Origin: Epithemia pelagica
Taxonomy: Eukaryota; Bacillariophyta; Bacillariophyceae; Surirellales; Surirellaceae
Direction of reading: 5' to 3'
NCBI GenBank assembly: GCA_946965045.2
Contig: OX337228.1
Location: 5,146,001 to 5,210,000 of the forward strand
Length of the DNA stretch: 64,000 nt
Shown here: positions 32,227 through 41,335 of the stretch, piece after piece
Layout of the letters: each line of letters starts with the position of its first letter
Position numbering within the stretch: position 1 is the stretch's first letter
Position numbers and translations under genes: made by a program
Notes under the pieces: model-generated
Database searches by the model: none
The model's input: only the letters and a program-made list of their open reading frames with translations
Told to the model about the DNA's origin: nothing

Positions 32227-32229
32227 TGA

Positions 32230-32972
32230 GAGACAGAGAAGAAAATGTGGGAGAGGAAAGCTTACTGACAGAAAGAATGCCCGCTGTCCGTCATCCGTCC
32301 CAATGACTGTTAGCTGCCAAATGCCAAATGCCAAAGGATAACACTTATATGAAAAAATACTATAGCCCATACTTCAGCTGGTCAGGACCAATTGAACTTT
32401 AAAATGACGGCTTATGTTTCATTCAAGTACTCGGAGCCTTCATCGAAGTCAGAAGAAGCTTCAAGAACCTTTCCGATGTATACTTTGCTTCTTCATTCTT
32501 AATGAGAGTCGGGAAGTGTCTCAAGAAGTGTCGCATCTCTTGGACAGATCACTGATGACGGATAAGCGGCATCCTGAGATCGGAAATCTGAAATCGGAAA
32601 CAGAAACAAGGCTACAAGCTACAGATTACTGATTGTGTCAGCATAAACAATCTGACGTCGAGTCAACCTCCAAGGTCCGGAGCCCTTTCTCTTACAATCG
32701 AGGATAGAGACCTACTCCTCCGAGAATATCGCATTTCCAAGAACTGTCAACTGTCAAAAAGATGAATGGTGCTGGTGGTACTTCTATTGCCTAAAGAGTA
32801 TCTGTTTGCATTGAATGGTATTTGTTGTACGTTCCAGACCATAAGAAAGCCGAGCATGAAAACTCCTTCTCACATCAGTGATCAAAATCAAACCCCTAAC
32901 AAAATCTTTCGTGTGAAGACAGCACCTTCCAAATTCTACTCTGCTCCCTCTAAGCCTTGAAAGCCCAGACTC
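32230..32972. other. Intergenic region upstream of the DUF6824 gene
   Basis: 743 bp. There is a short direct triplication of CCAAATG near 32318. No credible coding frame, apart from possible 5' leader sequence of the next gene close to 32973. Confidence 0.35.
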
Positions 32973-33707
32973 ATGTCTAAACGAACCATCGTCGAGATGC
33001 AAGTACAAGATGGCATCGAATCGAACGACAGAAAACCTGTCATACCTCAGGCAAACGACGTACTACTGGGAAGAGGGAGAGCAATTGCGGGTCGTGAAGG
33101 AAACCAGAGATTCCAAGACGAGATCGAAAGAAACACGAAGAGGTATAGTCAGTCACAAACGAAGACTGACAAAATGCGCATAGTGATTGAAATCGTCGAG
33201 TCTGTGAAACTCTGGGGTCGATTTCTGGATCAACCACGGGCGATGGGGCATTGGTACGAAGCAGACGATCTTAAGGTCCGGAAAAAGGTTGGTCAGGTAA
33301 GTCAGTCGAGGTTTGTTCCCCGCTTATAGAGAAAGAACGTACCTGTGAATCGTTGATCTCAAATTGTTGTTCAACAGGCACTCCGTTATCATTTAAATCA
33401 CCCCCGGGCTGAACAATCCACATCGACAACAAGACCTTCCGCTGTACAGTCGGCTGTTGATGAGCAAGCTACGCAGCTACAGATGCAAGCGGGTGCGAAA
33501 GCTGAAACGACTGATGATAGTAGTTTTGACATCTCTCTTAGTGGCATTGAGCTTGTGGATGACTGTCAACCACCCCTCTTGACAGATCATGAAATCTTGG
33601 CTGCCGTCGGATTCGGTGATCTGGGAATGGAATGCGAGAATGTAAACAAGAAGAAACGCTATAGGCACTTGACTTCCGAGGATGGTTTTCTTATTCTACC
33701 TGCTTGA
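32973..33707 (+). CDS. DUF6824-domain protein
   Basis: Exons 32973-33296 and 33378-33707, 81-bp intron; splicing joins KKVGQ-ALRYHLNHP; 217 aa. Seen: the domain start NDVLLGRGR with G-N-Q-R-F after it, a Lys/Arg-rich helix, W-G-R-F-L, a W-Y-E-A-D-D segment and the final K-V-G-Q-A-L-R-Y. This order (NDVLxGRG, GNxxF, GRFL, V/A-R-x-K-V-x-x-A-L-R) is the hallmark of DUF6824, which is widespread in diatoms. The function is unknown; a nucleic-acid-binding role has only been suggested from the basic helices. The C-half is acidic and Ser/Thr-rich. It is short compared with many relatives and sits among transposon remnants. Confidence 0.82.
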
Positions 33708-34060
33708 TTGTTTGGTCAAGAAGAACCGCCGTCAATCCACCTCGACAGTCACAACCTATTGTACGCCTACAGCTAGGCACGACGATAATGATCGTAATGT
33801 CCATTAAGCTTAAGTACATGGTTATCGGCACTGTCATGAAATTTGAAATACTTACGCAATCCGTCAAGAGTCAAGATCGGTGCTGTCAGCTGGAAAAAAT
33901 TTGATAGAAAATAATGTGAGCAATCCGGAAGCATCAGAAAGAAAGCTTCCCTGGTTTCTTTCTCACACCACCTGTTTGCGACCGACCCAGCTGCTTCCTT
34001 AGCCGCATGTCCACATTATTTTTCTTAAGCCCAATATAAGCCGCCGAAGCTATCTTACAA
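33708..34060. other. Gap between DUF6824 gene and TIR element
   Basis: 353 bp, expected to hold the 3' end of the DUF6824 transcript. No repeat, ORF or RNA gene was recognised. Confidence 0.35.
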
Positions 34061-34068
34061 TACGAGTA

Positions 34069-35774
34069 CGAGCTCCACCGCACTGAAATTGCACAGCCAG
34101 TAGCCTGTGCTTTTGGGGTCCCCACTGTTTTTCCTATAGTGATTCTAGCTTCGTAGGAAGAACACTACCACTACGGTCATTTTGCACTGCATAACACCAC
34201 CATGGCACACTCAAGCCGGTGTGCACCTCCAACGAAAGGTGCTAGTACTCCTCCGACCATCCAGGATGCCTCAGAATCAAGTGTACCGTGAGGGAATGGA
34301 CGGGCGGCGATGAACTCTCGATAGCTGTGGAGCTACGCTAAGATTTAGAAGACCTTCCATTTTTGGGTTGGAAGGAAGCAACGAGAGGATCCAGATTGGA
34401 GTCGGATAATGATGGAATGAACCAAGATTGCAAGGAGGGACGACAATGGAAGCTCCGAAATGGATGGATGAGGCGTAGGAGAGCAGCGGCAAGGACACAC
34501 GGCAATCTACTGGATGATTCCGAAGCACAAACGTGAAGAGAATCTCGGCAACCGCATTGAAGGAAGTGACAATCAGAAGACGACGCTAATGGAGACAATG
34601 AATGCAGCAATTCACTTATCGTCCGTCCGCATCCAACAATCAACTTCTTGGCATTGCGTGGTCCGAACACAGCAAATGAAAGCCTCGTCGGGTTGGTCCA
34701 AACGCTCCGAGGCAACAACAACAATCGCGACAACAGCAAACAAGGAAGCAACAATACAAGATGACTATGCTTGACAGAATGCAAATTGAAATGGAGTCCG
34801 ATGGCTGGAAGCCTTTGGCATAGATCAGCAATGCATGGAAGAGTGTTTACAGCAAACACGGCAATCACACGGATCGCAATCAGCAACAAAACAACAACCG
34901 AGTTCCGAATAACAAGCAACATGGATGCAACATGCAACAACTCCCCAAAGTCCTCCTACAAGTCCTCTCTTGAACGCGCATCACCCTGCGACAGCGACAA
35001 CAAGGGGTGACAACGATAGCAAGTGCTGACAACGATAAATCAAACGGCGAACGCAACAATCCACGATCAACCCCTCGCATCTCCCAAACGAATCATCTCC
35101 AAATCGGCAACAAGCGACGACAATGACAAGCGGCGACAATGGCAACCACAACAAGCGGCGACAACCACAAAGACAGCAAGCGGTGACAATGACGACAACA
35201 ACCCAAAGCTTGCTGAGGCCGAACGAAACACGCGGCGACAACCACCACAACAACAAGCGGTGACAACGACAACAACAATCAACTACTCGCTGCCGCCGAA
35301 CGAAACACTCGGCGACAAGGACAACACTCGGACAACAACAACCCCAATGCAACAATCAACGATCGAACATGGGATAGTGGTGAAACAAAAATCAACAAAA
35401 GAAAGGATGGCGAACGAGGATGGATGAACAAGGATGGATGGACAAGGATGGATGAACGCGTAGCGAAAGCCTACGACACATACAAAGCTATCTAGATGCT
35501 TTCTATTGGTAGATGGTCTCTATTAGTAGCTGTTCATATTCATACTCGTAGAGAAGGCGGGTTGATTGTTGTGCCAGCGCCTCGTCTCCATGGTGAAAGT
35601 GGGTTGATCGGTTTTAGTCCACCACTCGTAAGTCGGCATGTGAAGGAGGGGCAATTCATTTTACTATATGAAAATGAATGTTGTAGTATATCTCGTTGGG
35701 CCGGAAGTGCCACCGAGAAGTGGAAACGTGAAGCACGGGCTACTGCCTGTGCAATTTCACTGCGGTGCAGCTCG
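34069..35774. mobile_element. 1.7-kb TIR element with 8-bp target duplication
   Basis: Inverted repeats of 44 bp (34069-34112 and 35731-35774) match at 40 of 44 positions by my alignment. Perfect 8-bp copies of TACGAGTA flank them (34061-34068 and 35775-35782). Internally, about 34900-35400 is a degenerate tandem field of GCGACAA/CAACAA units that leaves long open frames on both strands, best read as low-complexity artefacts. A short conserved ATG frame (MAHSSRCAPPTKG) starts at 34202. No transposase motifs were found. The 8-bp duplication fits hAT-like insertion, but the TIR start CGAGCTCC is not a standard hAT end. Confidence 0.8.
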
Positions 35775-35797
35775 TACGAGTACGTACTCTCCGGGTA

Positions 35798-36815
35798 CGA
35801 GCTCCGCCAGACGGAAATTCCAGCAGCAGTAGCCCGTGCTTTACAGACCTCCACTGTTTTTTCTATAGTGATTCTAGCTTCGTAGGAAGACCACTACAAT
35901 ACGGTCATTTCACACTGCATAACACCACCATGGGCAACAAAGACCGCTGTGCACCTCCAACGAAAGGGGCTGGCACTCCTGCCGAACAACAACAAGCAAC
36001 ATGGATGCAACAACTCCCCAAAGTCCTCCTACAAGTCCTCTCGTGAACGCACATCACCCTGCGACAACCACAACAAGCAGTGACAACGATAGCAAGTGCT
36101 GACAACGATAAATCAAACGGCGAACGCAACAATCCACGATCAACCCCTCGTATCTCCCAAACGAATCATCTCCAAATCGGCAACAAGCGACGACAATGAC
36201 AAGCGGCGACAATGGCAACCACAACAAGCGGCGACAAGCACAACGACAGCCAGTGGTGACAACGCCAGACAGCGACAACAACAAACAAAAGCTCGCTGCG
36301 GCCGAACGAAACACTCGGCGACAACAACAACAACAACAACAACCCCCAAGCAACAATCAACTATTCGCTGCCACCGAACCCTGTGCACGAGACTGTGCCC
36401 TTCAACGACAGCAAGCGGCGACAACGACAAGCGACGACAACGACAAGCGACAAGACAGCAAGCGGCAACAACCACAAGTGACAGCACGACAATCAACTAC
36501 TCCCTGCCGCCGCACGAAACTCTCGGCGACGACAACAACGACAACCCCAATGCAACATCAACTACTCGCCGCCGCCGAACGAAACACTCGGCGACAACAA
36601 CAACAACGAAGGCTCTCGCATCGACTCCTGCAACAATCAACAAGAAGAGATAAGATAAACACAACAATCAACCGATCAGGCAAAAGAGAGGATGGCGAAC
36701 GGGGATGAACAAGGATGGATGAACAAGGATAGATGAACAAGGATGGATGAACGATAGCCTACGACACAAACAAAGCTAACTAGACAGTATCTATTAGTAC
36801 CTGTTCATACTCGTA
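35798..36815. mobile_element. Second, truncated copy of the 1.7-kb element
   Basis: A left-end repeat (35798-35841) is followed by the same sequence order as the first copy: CTATAGTGATTCTAGCTTCG, the short ATG frame now reading MGNKDRCAPPTKG, and the GCGACAA field. Relative to copy 1 it lacks about 640 bp inside (equivalent to 34262-34905) and about 230 bp at the right end including the right TIR, stopping near TACTCGTATCGG. It lies in the same orientation, 23 bp from copy 1. Confidence 0.75.
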
Positions 36816-37248
36816 TCGGGCACCGGTAAGATCATGGTCCATGAACCGCGGACGAATCATTGTAGACGACTGAGCGCATTTTTCCTTTAGTTGTCATTTG
36901 TGTCTTTTGTTTCTTCTTAGGGTCGATAGTATTTTCTCCTATTTTCTCGTTGTAGGGCTCGTCACTTCCATGGTTCGAGTTGTCTACTAGGTAGGGGACG
37001 CTTTGGTTTCTTCTTACTCCTCTAGAGTAATAATCAAAGTGGTAGGAGTAGATGGCAAACTCTATGAGGCTGATTGTCACATATTAGATAGGAGTAGTTA
37101 CAAACCCTAATGCTGTTTATCCAATTTGATAGGAGTATTATATAGTTGGACCTCCATACTCCATATCCAGAAAAATCTATCTGTCCTTCCATCCGTTCCT
37201 CGTCAGCACACAACCACAAATTCGTTCGCCGAAGAACACTCACCATCC
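36816..37248. promoter_or_regulatory. Upstream region of the NTPase-nuclease gene
   Basis: 433 bp with four copies of the intergenic TACTCC/TAGGAGTA motif (about 37016-37135), two of them as GATAGGAGTA. The promoter role is inferred from position. Confidence 0.4.
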
Positions 37249-38697
37249 ATGGAGACCGCGGCTCCTTCTTTGGAATCTATCTACGCTTTCACGCCGCAGC
37301 AGACCAACGAAACGTTCGAAGATGTTGGATATGGACCTCTTGTTGTACAGCGGCGTGATCTTCTTGAGGAAATAATCCAATACGCCTCCCCGAAGAAGTC
37401 TGTGCACATTAGCGGGTGCAAGGGTGCAGGGAAAAGCACGGTGCTGAACCAGATTGGAGAGCTGCTGGTCAGCAATGGCAAAACAGTTTTTTTCTTTGAA
37501 AACGCAACATCGTTTCAGCAACTAGATGTGAATAAATGGATTAGGAGAATGGCAGCGGTGAAACAAGAAGCGCACATTCTGGTCGACGAGACACAAGCCA
37601 ATGTTGACTCGGACATATTTACCGTGCTTTTGAAGAATACAAAAAATCACCGTCTCACGACAATCGGTGCTGGGGTTCCCCACTATCAAACAATAAGTGG
37701 GTCGTTCAAGAAATCAATTGCAACTGATCGGCTTTTTGTTGCCGAAGATATGCTTGTTGAGGAGGGGATAACAGACTATTTTGCGTCCAACACCACGGCT
37801 GCAACAGGAGCTGAGATTGAAAAGCTTCTTCAATTCATCCGCTCGCATGTTGGTGGACACATCTACCCATTAATGTGGCTTGCAGAGCATCTTGTTCCGA
37901 AGATGAAAAACGAAGGCTTCTCGGTGGAGGAGGTGATCAGATACTTTGAGTCGAACGACTTTCGAGGTCAACAGGCATTCCAAGAAATGGTTCAACGCAT
38001 CCTGCCGGATGTTACTGCTACCGACGTTCGCCCATTACTCTACAGAGACCCCGATGATCGTGCTCTCGCTGATCTTCGAAAGAAAGGATTTTGCGATAGC
38101 AATGGCATGATCGTTTCACAATTTCTCTTTGAGAATTTCGTGTCGCATCAAGGAGGAAAAGGAACTTTGTTGGCTACCAAGCTGAACCATGGCATTGCTG
38201 GTGTGCAGCAACTGCTTTCTCACACCCTTCCAAAGCTTAACTGGGACCAGTATGGACCTCATGGAGGTCCAATCGAAGAGGCTATGACGTTTGAGCTCTT
38301 GCTTGGCCTCTCCAAAGTTAAACAACTTGACACTCGACTGTTCAACCCCAAGCTCATCAATGCGGGGACTGCAGCAAGAAAGCCAGACCTCTACTTAAAC
38401 TCAACAATCGATAGTTATATTGAGTGTGTTCTCACTTCAGCCAATAATGCAACGGAGAGGAGGAGTCTTGATGAGCACATTTCACGATTCTATCCAAATA
38501 CTGACGGTGACGTCTACTACAATATTGGAGACTCCAGTTTTGCCATCATCAATTATCAGGTCGCAGGCACGGAACCTTTGCAACCCGAAAATCAGCATTT
38601 TCGAGGCCAAGTTTTTGACGAACGAGTGTTTACCTTCGTTATGCCGACCAAGGAAGTTTATCGAGGAAGCACGCTCATCGCTTCGCCGTGTATGTAG
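37249..38697 (+). CDS. P-loop NTPase with C-terminal REase-like region, Crinkler (CR)-type architecture
   Basis: 482 aa from the first ATG (the frame is open further upstream but without ATG). Seen: Walker A GCKGAGKST at about 55-63, a preceding helix typical of STAND/AAA-like NTPases, Walker B HILVDE at about 109-114, and a winged-helix-like middle (GGHIYPLMWLAEHL). In the C-terminal quarter there is a KPDLYLN strand (about 376), an acidic IECVL strand (about 390) and EHISRFYP followed by YYNI (about 409). The D...E...EHxxRF...Y pattern recalls the restriction-endonuclease-fold domain of CR/Crinkler proteins. The third ExK residue is not a Lys (ECV), so catalysis is uncertain. No signal peptide is seen, so a secreted effector role is not supported; a transposon-related or genome-conflict role is possible. 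Confidence 0.68.
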   Translation: METAAPSLESIYAFTPQQTNETFEDVGYGPLVVQRRDLLEEIIQYASPKKSVHISGCKGAGKSTVLNQIGELLVSNGKTVFFFENATSFQQLDVNKWIRRMAAVKQEAHILVDETQANVDSDIFTVLLKNTKNHRLTTIGAGVPHYQTISGSFKKSIATDRLFVAEDMLVEEGITDYFASNTTAATGAEIEKLLQFIRSHVGGHIYPLMWLAEHLVPKMKNEGFSVEEVIRYFESNDFRGQQAFQEMVQRILPDVTATDVRPLLYRDPDDRALADLRKKGFCDSNGMIVSQFLFENFVSHQGGKGTLLATKLNHGIAGVQQLLSHTLPKLNWDQYGPHGGPIEEAMTFELLLGLSKVKQLDTRLFNPKLINAGTAARKPDLYLNSTIDSYIECVLTSANNATERRSLDEHISRFYPNTDGDVYYNIGDSSFAIINYQVAGTEPLQPENQHFRGQVFDERVFTFVMPTKEVYRGSTLIASPCM

Positions 38698-38980
38698 GAC
38701 AGCGATGCTCAATTCCCTTGAGTGTTCAAATAACCAAACGTCCCTACAAGGCACTACTCTTTACTGCAATGTAGATTCGCTTTCTAAGGCATTCCTAGAT
38801 CCCTAACAAGGCAACTGAAGTCCCATGAGGTCCCCGCAGGCAGCGAAGAACAAGACATGTTAGACATGATTCGCAGAAGCTACTTGGGATACTCTGGTGA
38901 CTTTTGCAGTTTGCAGCGATAGCGACGGTTGGTCGGACAGGAGGTGATCGTCCATGTTTACCGGAAGACCATTCGCTGTG

Positions 38981-39861
38981 TCAACAACCATCCCACCATA
39001 TGGCCAAGTTTCGGCCTTGAAAGGGAAGTGTAGAACAATTAAACCGCTCATCTTTCGACAGAATGTATTCACAGAACTCCTCATATGATCTAACTTTGAC
39101 CCGTCGCATTGCCGTTGGTGATCCGGATACCGCTTCATTTGAGTCGTCAGTGTATCCCTTCGACCTCAAAATTGGGAAGAACTTTTCACCCTCTTCAGAC
39201 TCTTCCACAAGAACCGTGCGAAAGTTGAATATATTAGGGAAAACGAGCAGGGTACGACAACAAAGGGCTTTTTGTAGTGCAAAGCGGCGTCAACAATAGC
39301 TTCCGTAGCACTGTCAGCATGCATTCCAACGATCAAACAACTTTCTTCAATTGCAGAAATAAGATTTGGTTTTGCTTTCATCCCTGGTAGAGTGCTTTCA
39401 CTTGTAAAGTACAACTGGTGCTGTTGCACCAATTGTTCCATCCTTTGAAAAGGCTTAGTACCAGTACTCTCCGCTTCTTCCATGTGCAAAGTCGCCCGAG
39501 CTTGCCACTTTTTCGGAAGTTGGGGGATTACATGTTTCTGAAGACATACAACCACGTCGGTGGGTCGAGGATCAACAATAATGACACGACGTTGGAGGCA
39601 CCAAGCCAGACGTGTGGCTAATTCTCCTTTACCACCTCCAGCCACGTCAAGGATTGGAGGACAGTCGCTGTCGTTTGAGTTGTTTGAAAATACTTGAGGA
39701 AATGTATGTTGAAGCCATTTTACAAAATCTTTCGTTTTGTTGTTGTTTCGAGCTCCATGTCGGCCTCGATTCCTTTGGGGCAACTTATCATGTGAAGACA
39801 CTTTGTCCCCCAAACTACCGTGCTGCCGCTGTTCTTTCGGCTTTCCTTCGACTCTAGGCAT
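38981..39861 (-). CDS. Putative SAM-dependent methyltransferase, frameshifted
   Basis: Seen: a basic N-terminus (about 1-50), then the class I methyltransferase motif DVAGGGKGELATRLAW and an acidic strand end VIIVDPRP, then IVGMHADSATEAIVDAAL and PFVVVPC. The frame stops soon after, but the next frame continues with VFPNIFNFRTV and runs to 38981 (WWDG). A single missing base near 39246 (TGCTCGTT) would restore a PCCVFP motif and give about 294 aa. The HADSATE/PCC pair resembles enzymes of the TRM13/METTL25 type fold, but I cannot assign a substrate. It is divergent from RabGGTB with 211 bp between starts. It is either a sequencing error or a young pseudogene. Confidence 0.6.
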
Positions 39862-40072
39862 GCTATCCTTGCTTGCGTCGGCGATGGCCTTTCAATTTGG
39901 AGAGAAGTGACATGGCCACACGAGATGAGGATCGTTGTGATCTGTTGTGATATTGTGAATGGTGAATTGTGACAGACAATGCCGGTCGGCTGACAGCCAG
40001 ACCTCATTTATTATCCCTTTTTTGGATCTTGGATCATCTCGTGCTCAGTTTTTCCCGCATAAGTTTTTCACC

Positions 40073-41242
40073 ATGGACACCCAAACCGCATCGACTCAAT
40101 CATCAACCCGAGATTCGACTATGTCGGTTTTGGAAAACTCTCAGCCTTTCTTTTACGGCCTACATCAGGAATACATTGTAGGATTGGCTGAGAAGATGGA
40201 GCAATCATTCGAAGGGGCTTTGACGGAACACCTTCGCATGTCGGGCGTGTATTGGTCGCTCACAGGACTTTCTATCTTGGTTTCGCAAGAAGATGTCGAT
40301 CGTCTCATGGGTGTCACCCATGTGGAAAAGTCGAGTAAACAAAATCAATCAATACTGGACTGGCTGTTTACTTGCTATGACAAGAAATCGGGTGGTTTTG
40401 GAGGCAATACTGGACAAGATGGACATATGCTTTACACTCTATCAGCGATTCAAATATTGGCTCTCATGGACGCCTTGGACGATGATCGCTTGGAAAAAGA
40501 AGACGTTATTAAATTTGTCGTGAACCTTCAACAAACTGATGGCTCGTGGGCGGGTGATAGTTGGGGTGAAATTGATACTAGATTCACATACTGCGCCCTT
40601 TCAGCCTTGTCGCAACTTCACGCTTTGGATCAAGTCAATATTGATTTGGCCGTTGACTACATCCTTCGGTGTAGAAACATTGATGGGGGATTTGGTTGTG
40701 TCATCGGAGCAGAATCGCATGCGGGACAGGTTTTCTGCTGTATTGGAGCCCTGGCGATTGCTCGCTCGCTACACAGACTCGGGGAAGATGGTATCGAGCT
40801 GTTGGGATGGTGGCTGGCAGAACGACAAGTAGATTCCGGTGGATTGAATGGCCGTCCAGAGAAACAAGCCGATGTTTGTTATTCGTGGTGGATTCTGTCT
40901 GCTCTGAGTATTCTGGGAAAGGTAGCTTGGATAAATGGCAACAAACTTGCCTCCTTCATATTGAAAAGCCAAGATGATGAAGATGGAGGAATCTCTGATC
41001 GTCCTGACGATATGCCAGACGTCTTTCACACATTCTTCGGCATTTCAGGGCTGAGCTTATTGGGGCATTTGCATAATCATGGTGATAAGTCCAAATCGTT
41101 TCGTCCTATTGATCCAATCTACGCTTTGCCTACCGATGTCTGCAAACGACTTCAACTACGAGGACAAGTTGTGGTTCAAAAATCCATCGATGTAAACGAT
41201 CGACTATCACACTATGACCAATACGCAATTCAAAACATGTAG
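40073..41242 (+). CDS. RABGGTB: Rab geranylgeranyltransferase (GGTase II) beta subunit
   Basis: 389 aa from ATG 40073, which has a CACC-ATG-G context; an upstream in-frame ATG at 39959 would add 38 residues without family similarity. Known: it transfers geranylgeranyl to Rab C-terminal cysteines together with the alpha subunit and REP. Seen: HLRMSGVYWSLTGL at the start, repeated prenyltransferase QxxDGxxxG-type blocks (GGFGGNTGQD, QQTDGSWAGD, NIDGGFGCVIGAESHAGQ), and the zinc ligands in ADVCYSWW (Asp, Cys) and FHTFFGISGLSLLG (His). The length exceeds animal RabGGTB (about 331 aa) mainly at the N-terminus and a short C-terminal tail. The function should match Rab-dependent trafficking elsewhere in the window. 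Confidence 0.93.
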   Translation: MDTQTASTQSSTRDSTMSVLENSQPFFYGLHQEYIVGLAEKMEQSFEGALTEHLRMSGVYWSLTGLSILVSQEDVDRLMGVTHVEKSSKQNQSILDWLFTCYDKKSGGFGGNTGQDGHMLYTLSAIQILALMDALDDDRLEKEDVIKFVVNLQQTDGSWAGDSWGEIDTRFTYCALSALSQLHALDQVNIDLAVDYILRCRNIDGGFGCVIGAESHAGQVFCCIGALAIARSLHRLGEDGIELLGWWLAERQVDSGGLNGRPEKQADVCYSWWILSALSILGKVAWINGNKLASFILKSQDDEDGGISDRPDDMPDVFHTFFGISGLSLLGHLHNHGDKSKSFRPIDPIYALPTDVCKRLQLRGQVVVQKSIDVNDRLSHYDQYAIQNM

Positions 41243-41335
41243 AGCTGAAGTTGGAGACGAATCTCCGAAAAATTACTTCGAAGCAATAGAGATGAATCCA
41301 TTGATCACCGAGTGCAAGTTGAAAAATAGCTTTAC

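Noticed and set aside
32766-32960. Small plus-strand frame upstream of the DUF6824 gene
   Set aside because: No motif, no proper start context and no splice connection to the DUF6824 exon in phase.
34338-35427. Long open frames on both strands in the GCGACAA/CAACAA field (Cys/Val-rich on minus, Gln/Thr-rich on plus)
   Set aside because: They are produced by a short repeated unit without stops in several frames, differ between the two copies of the element, and have no family motifs.
39959-40072. Upstream start for RabGGTB adding 38 residues
   Set aside because: The added sequence has no family similarity and the downstream ATG has a better context (CACCATGG).
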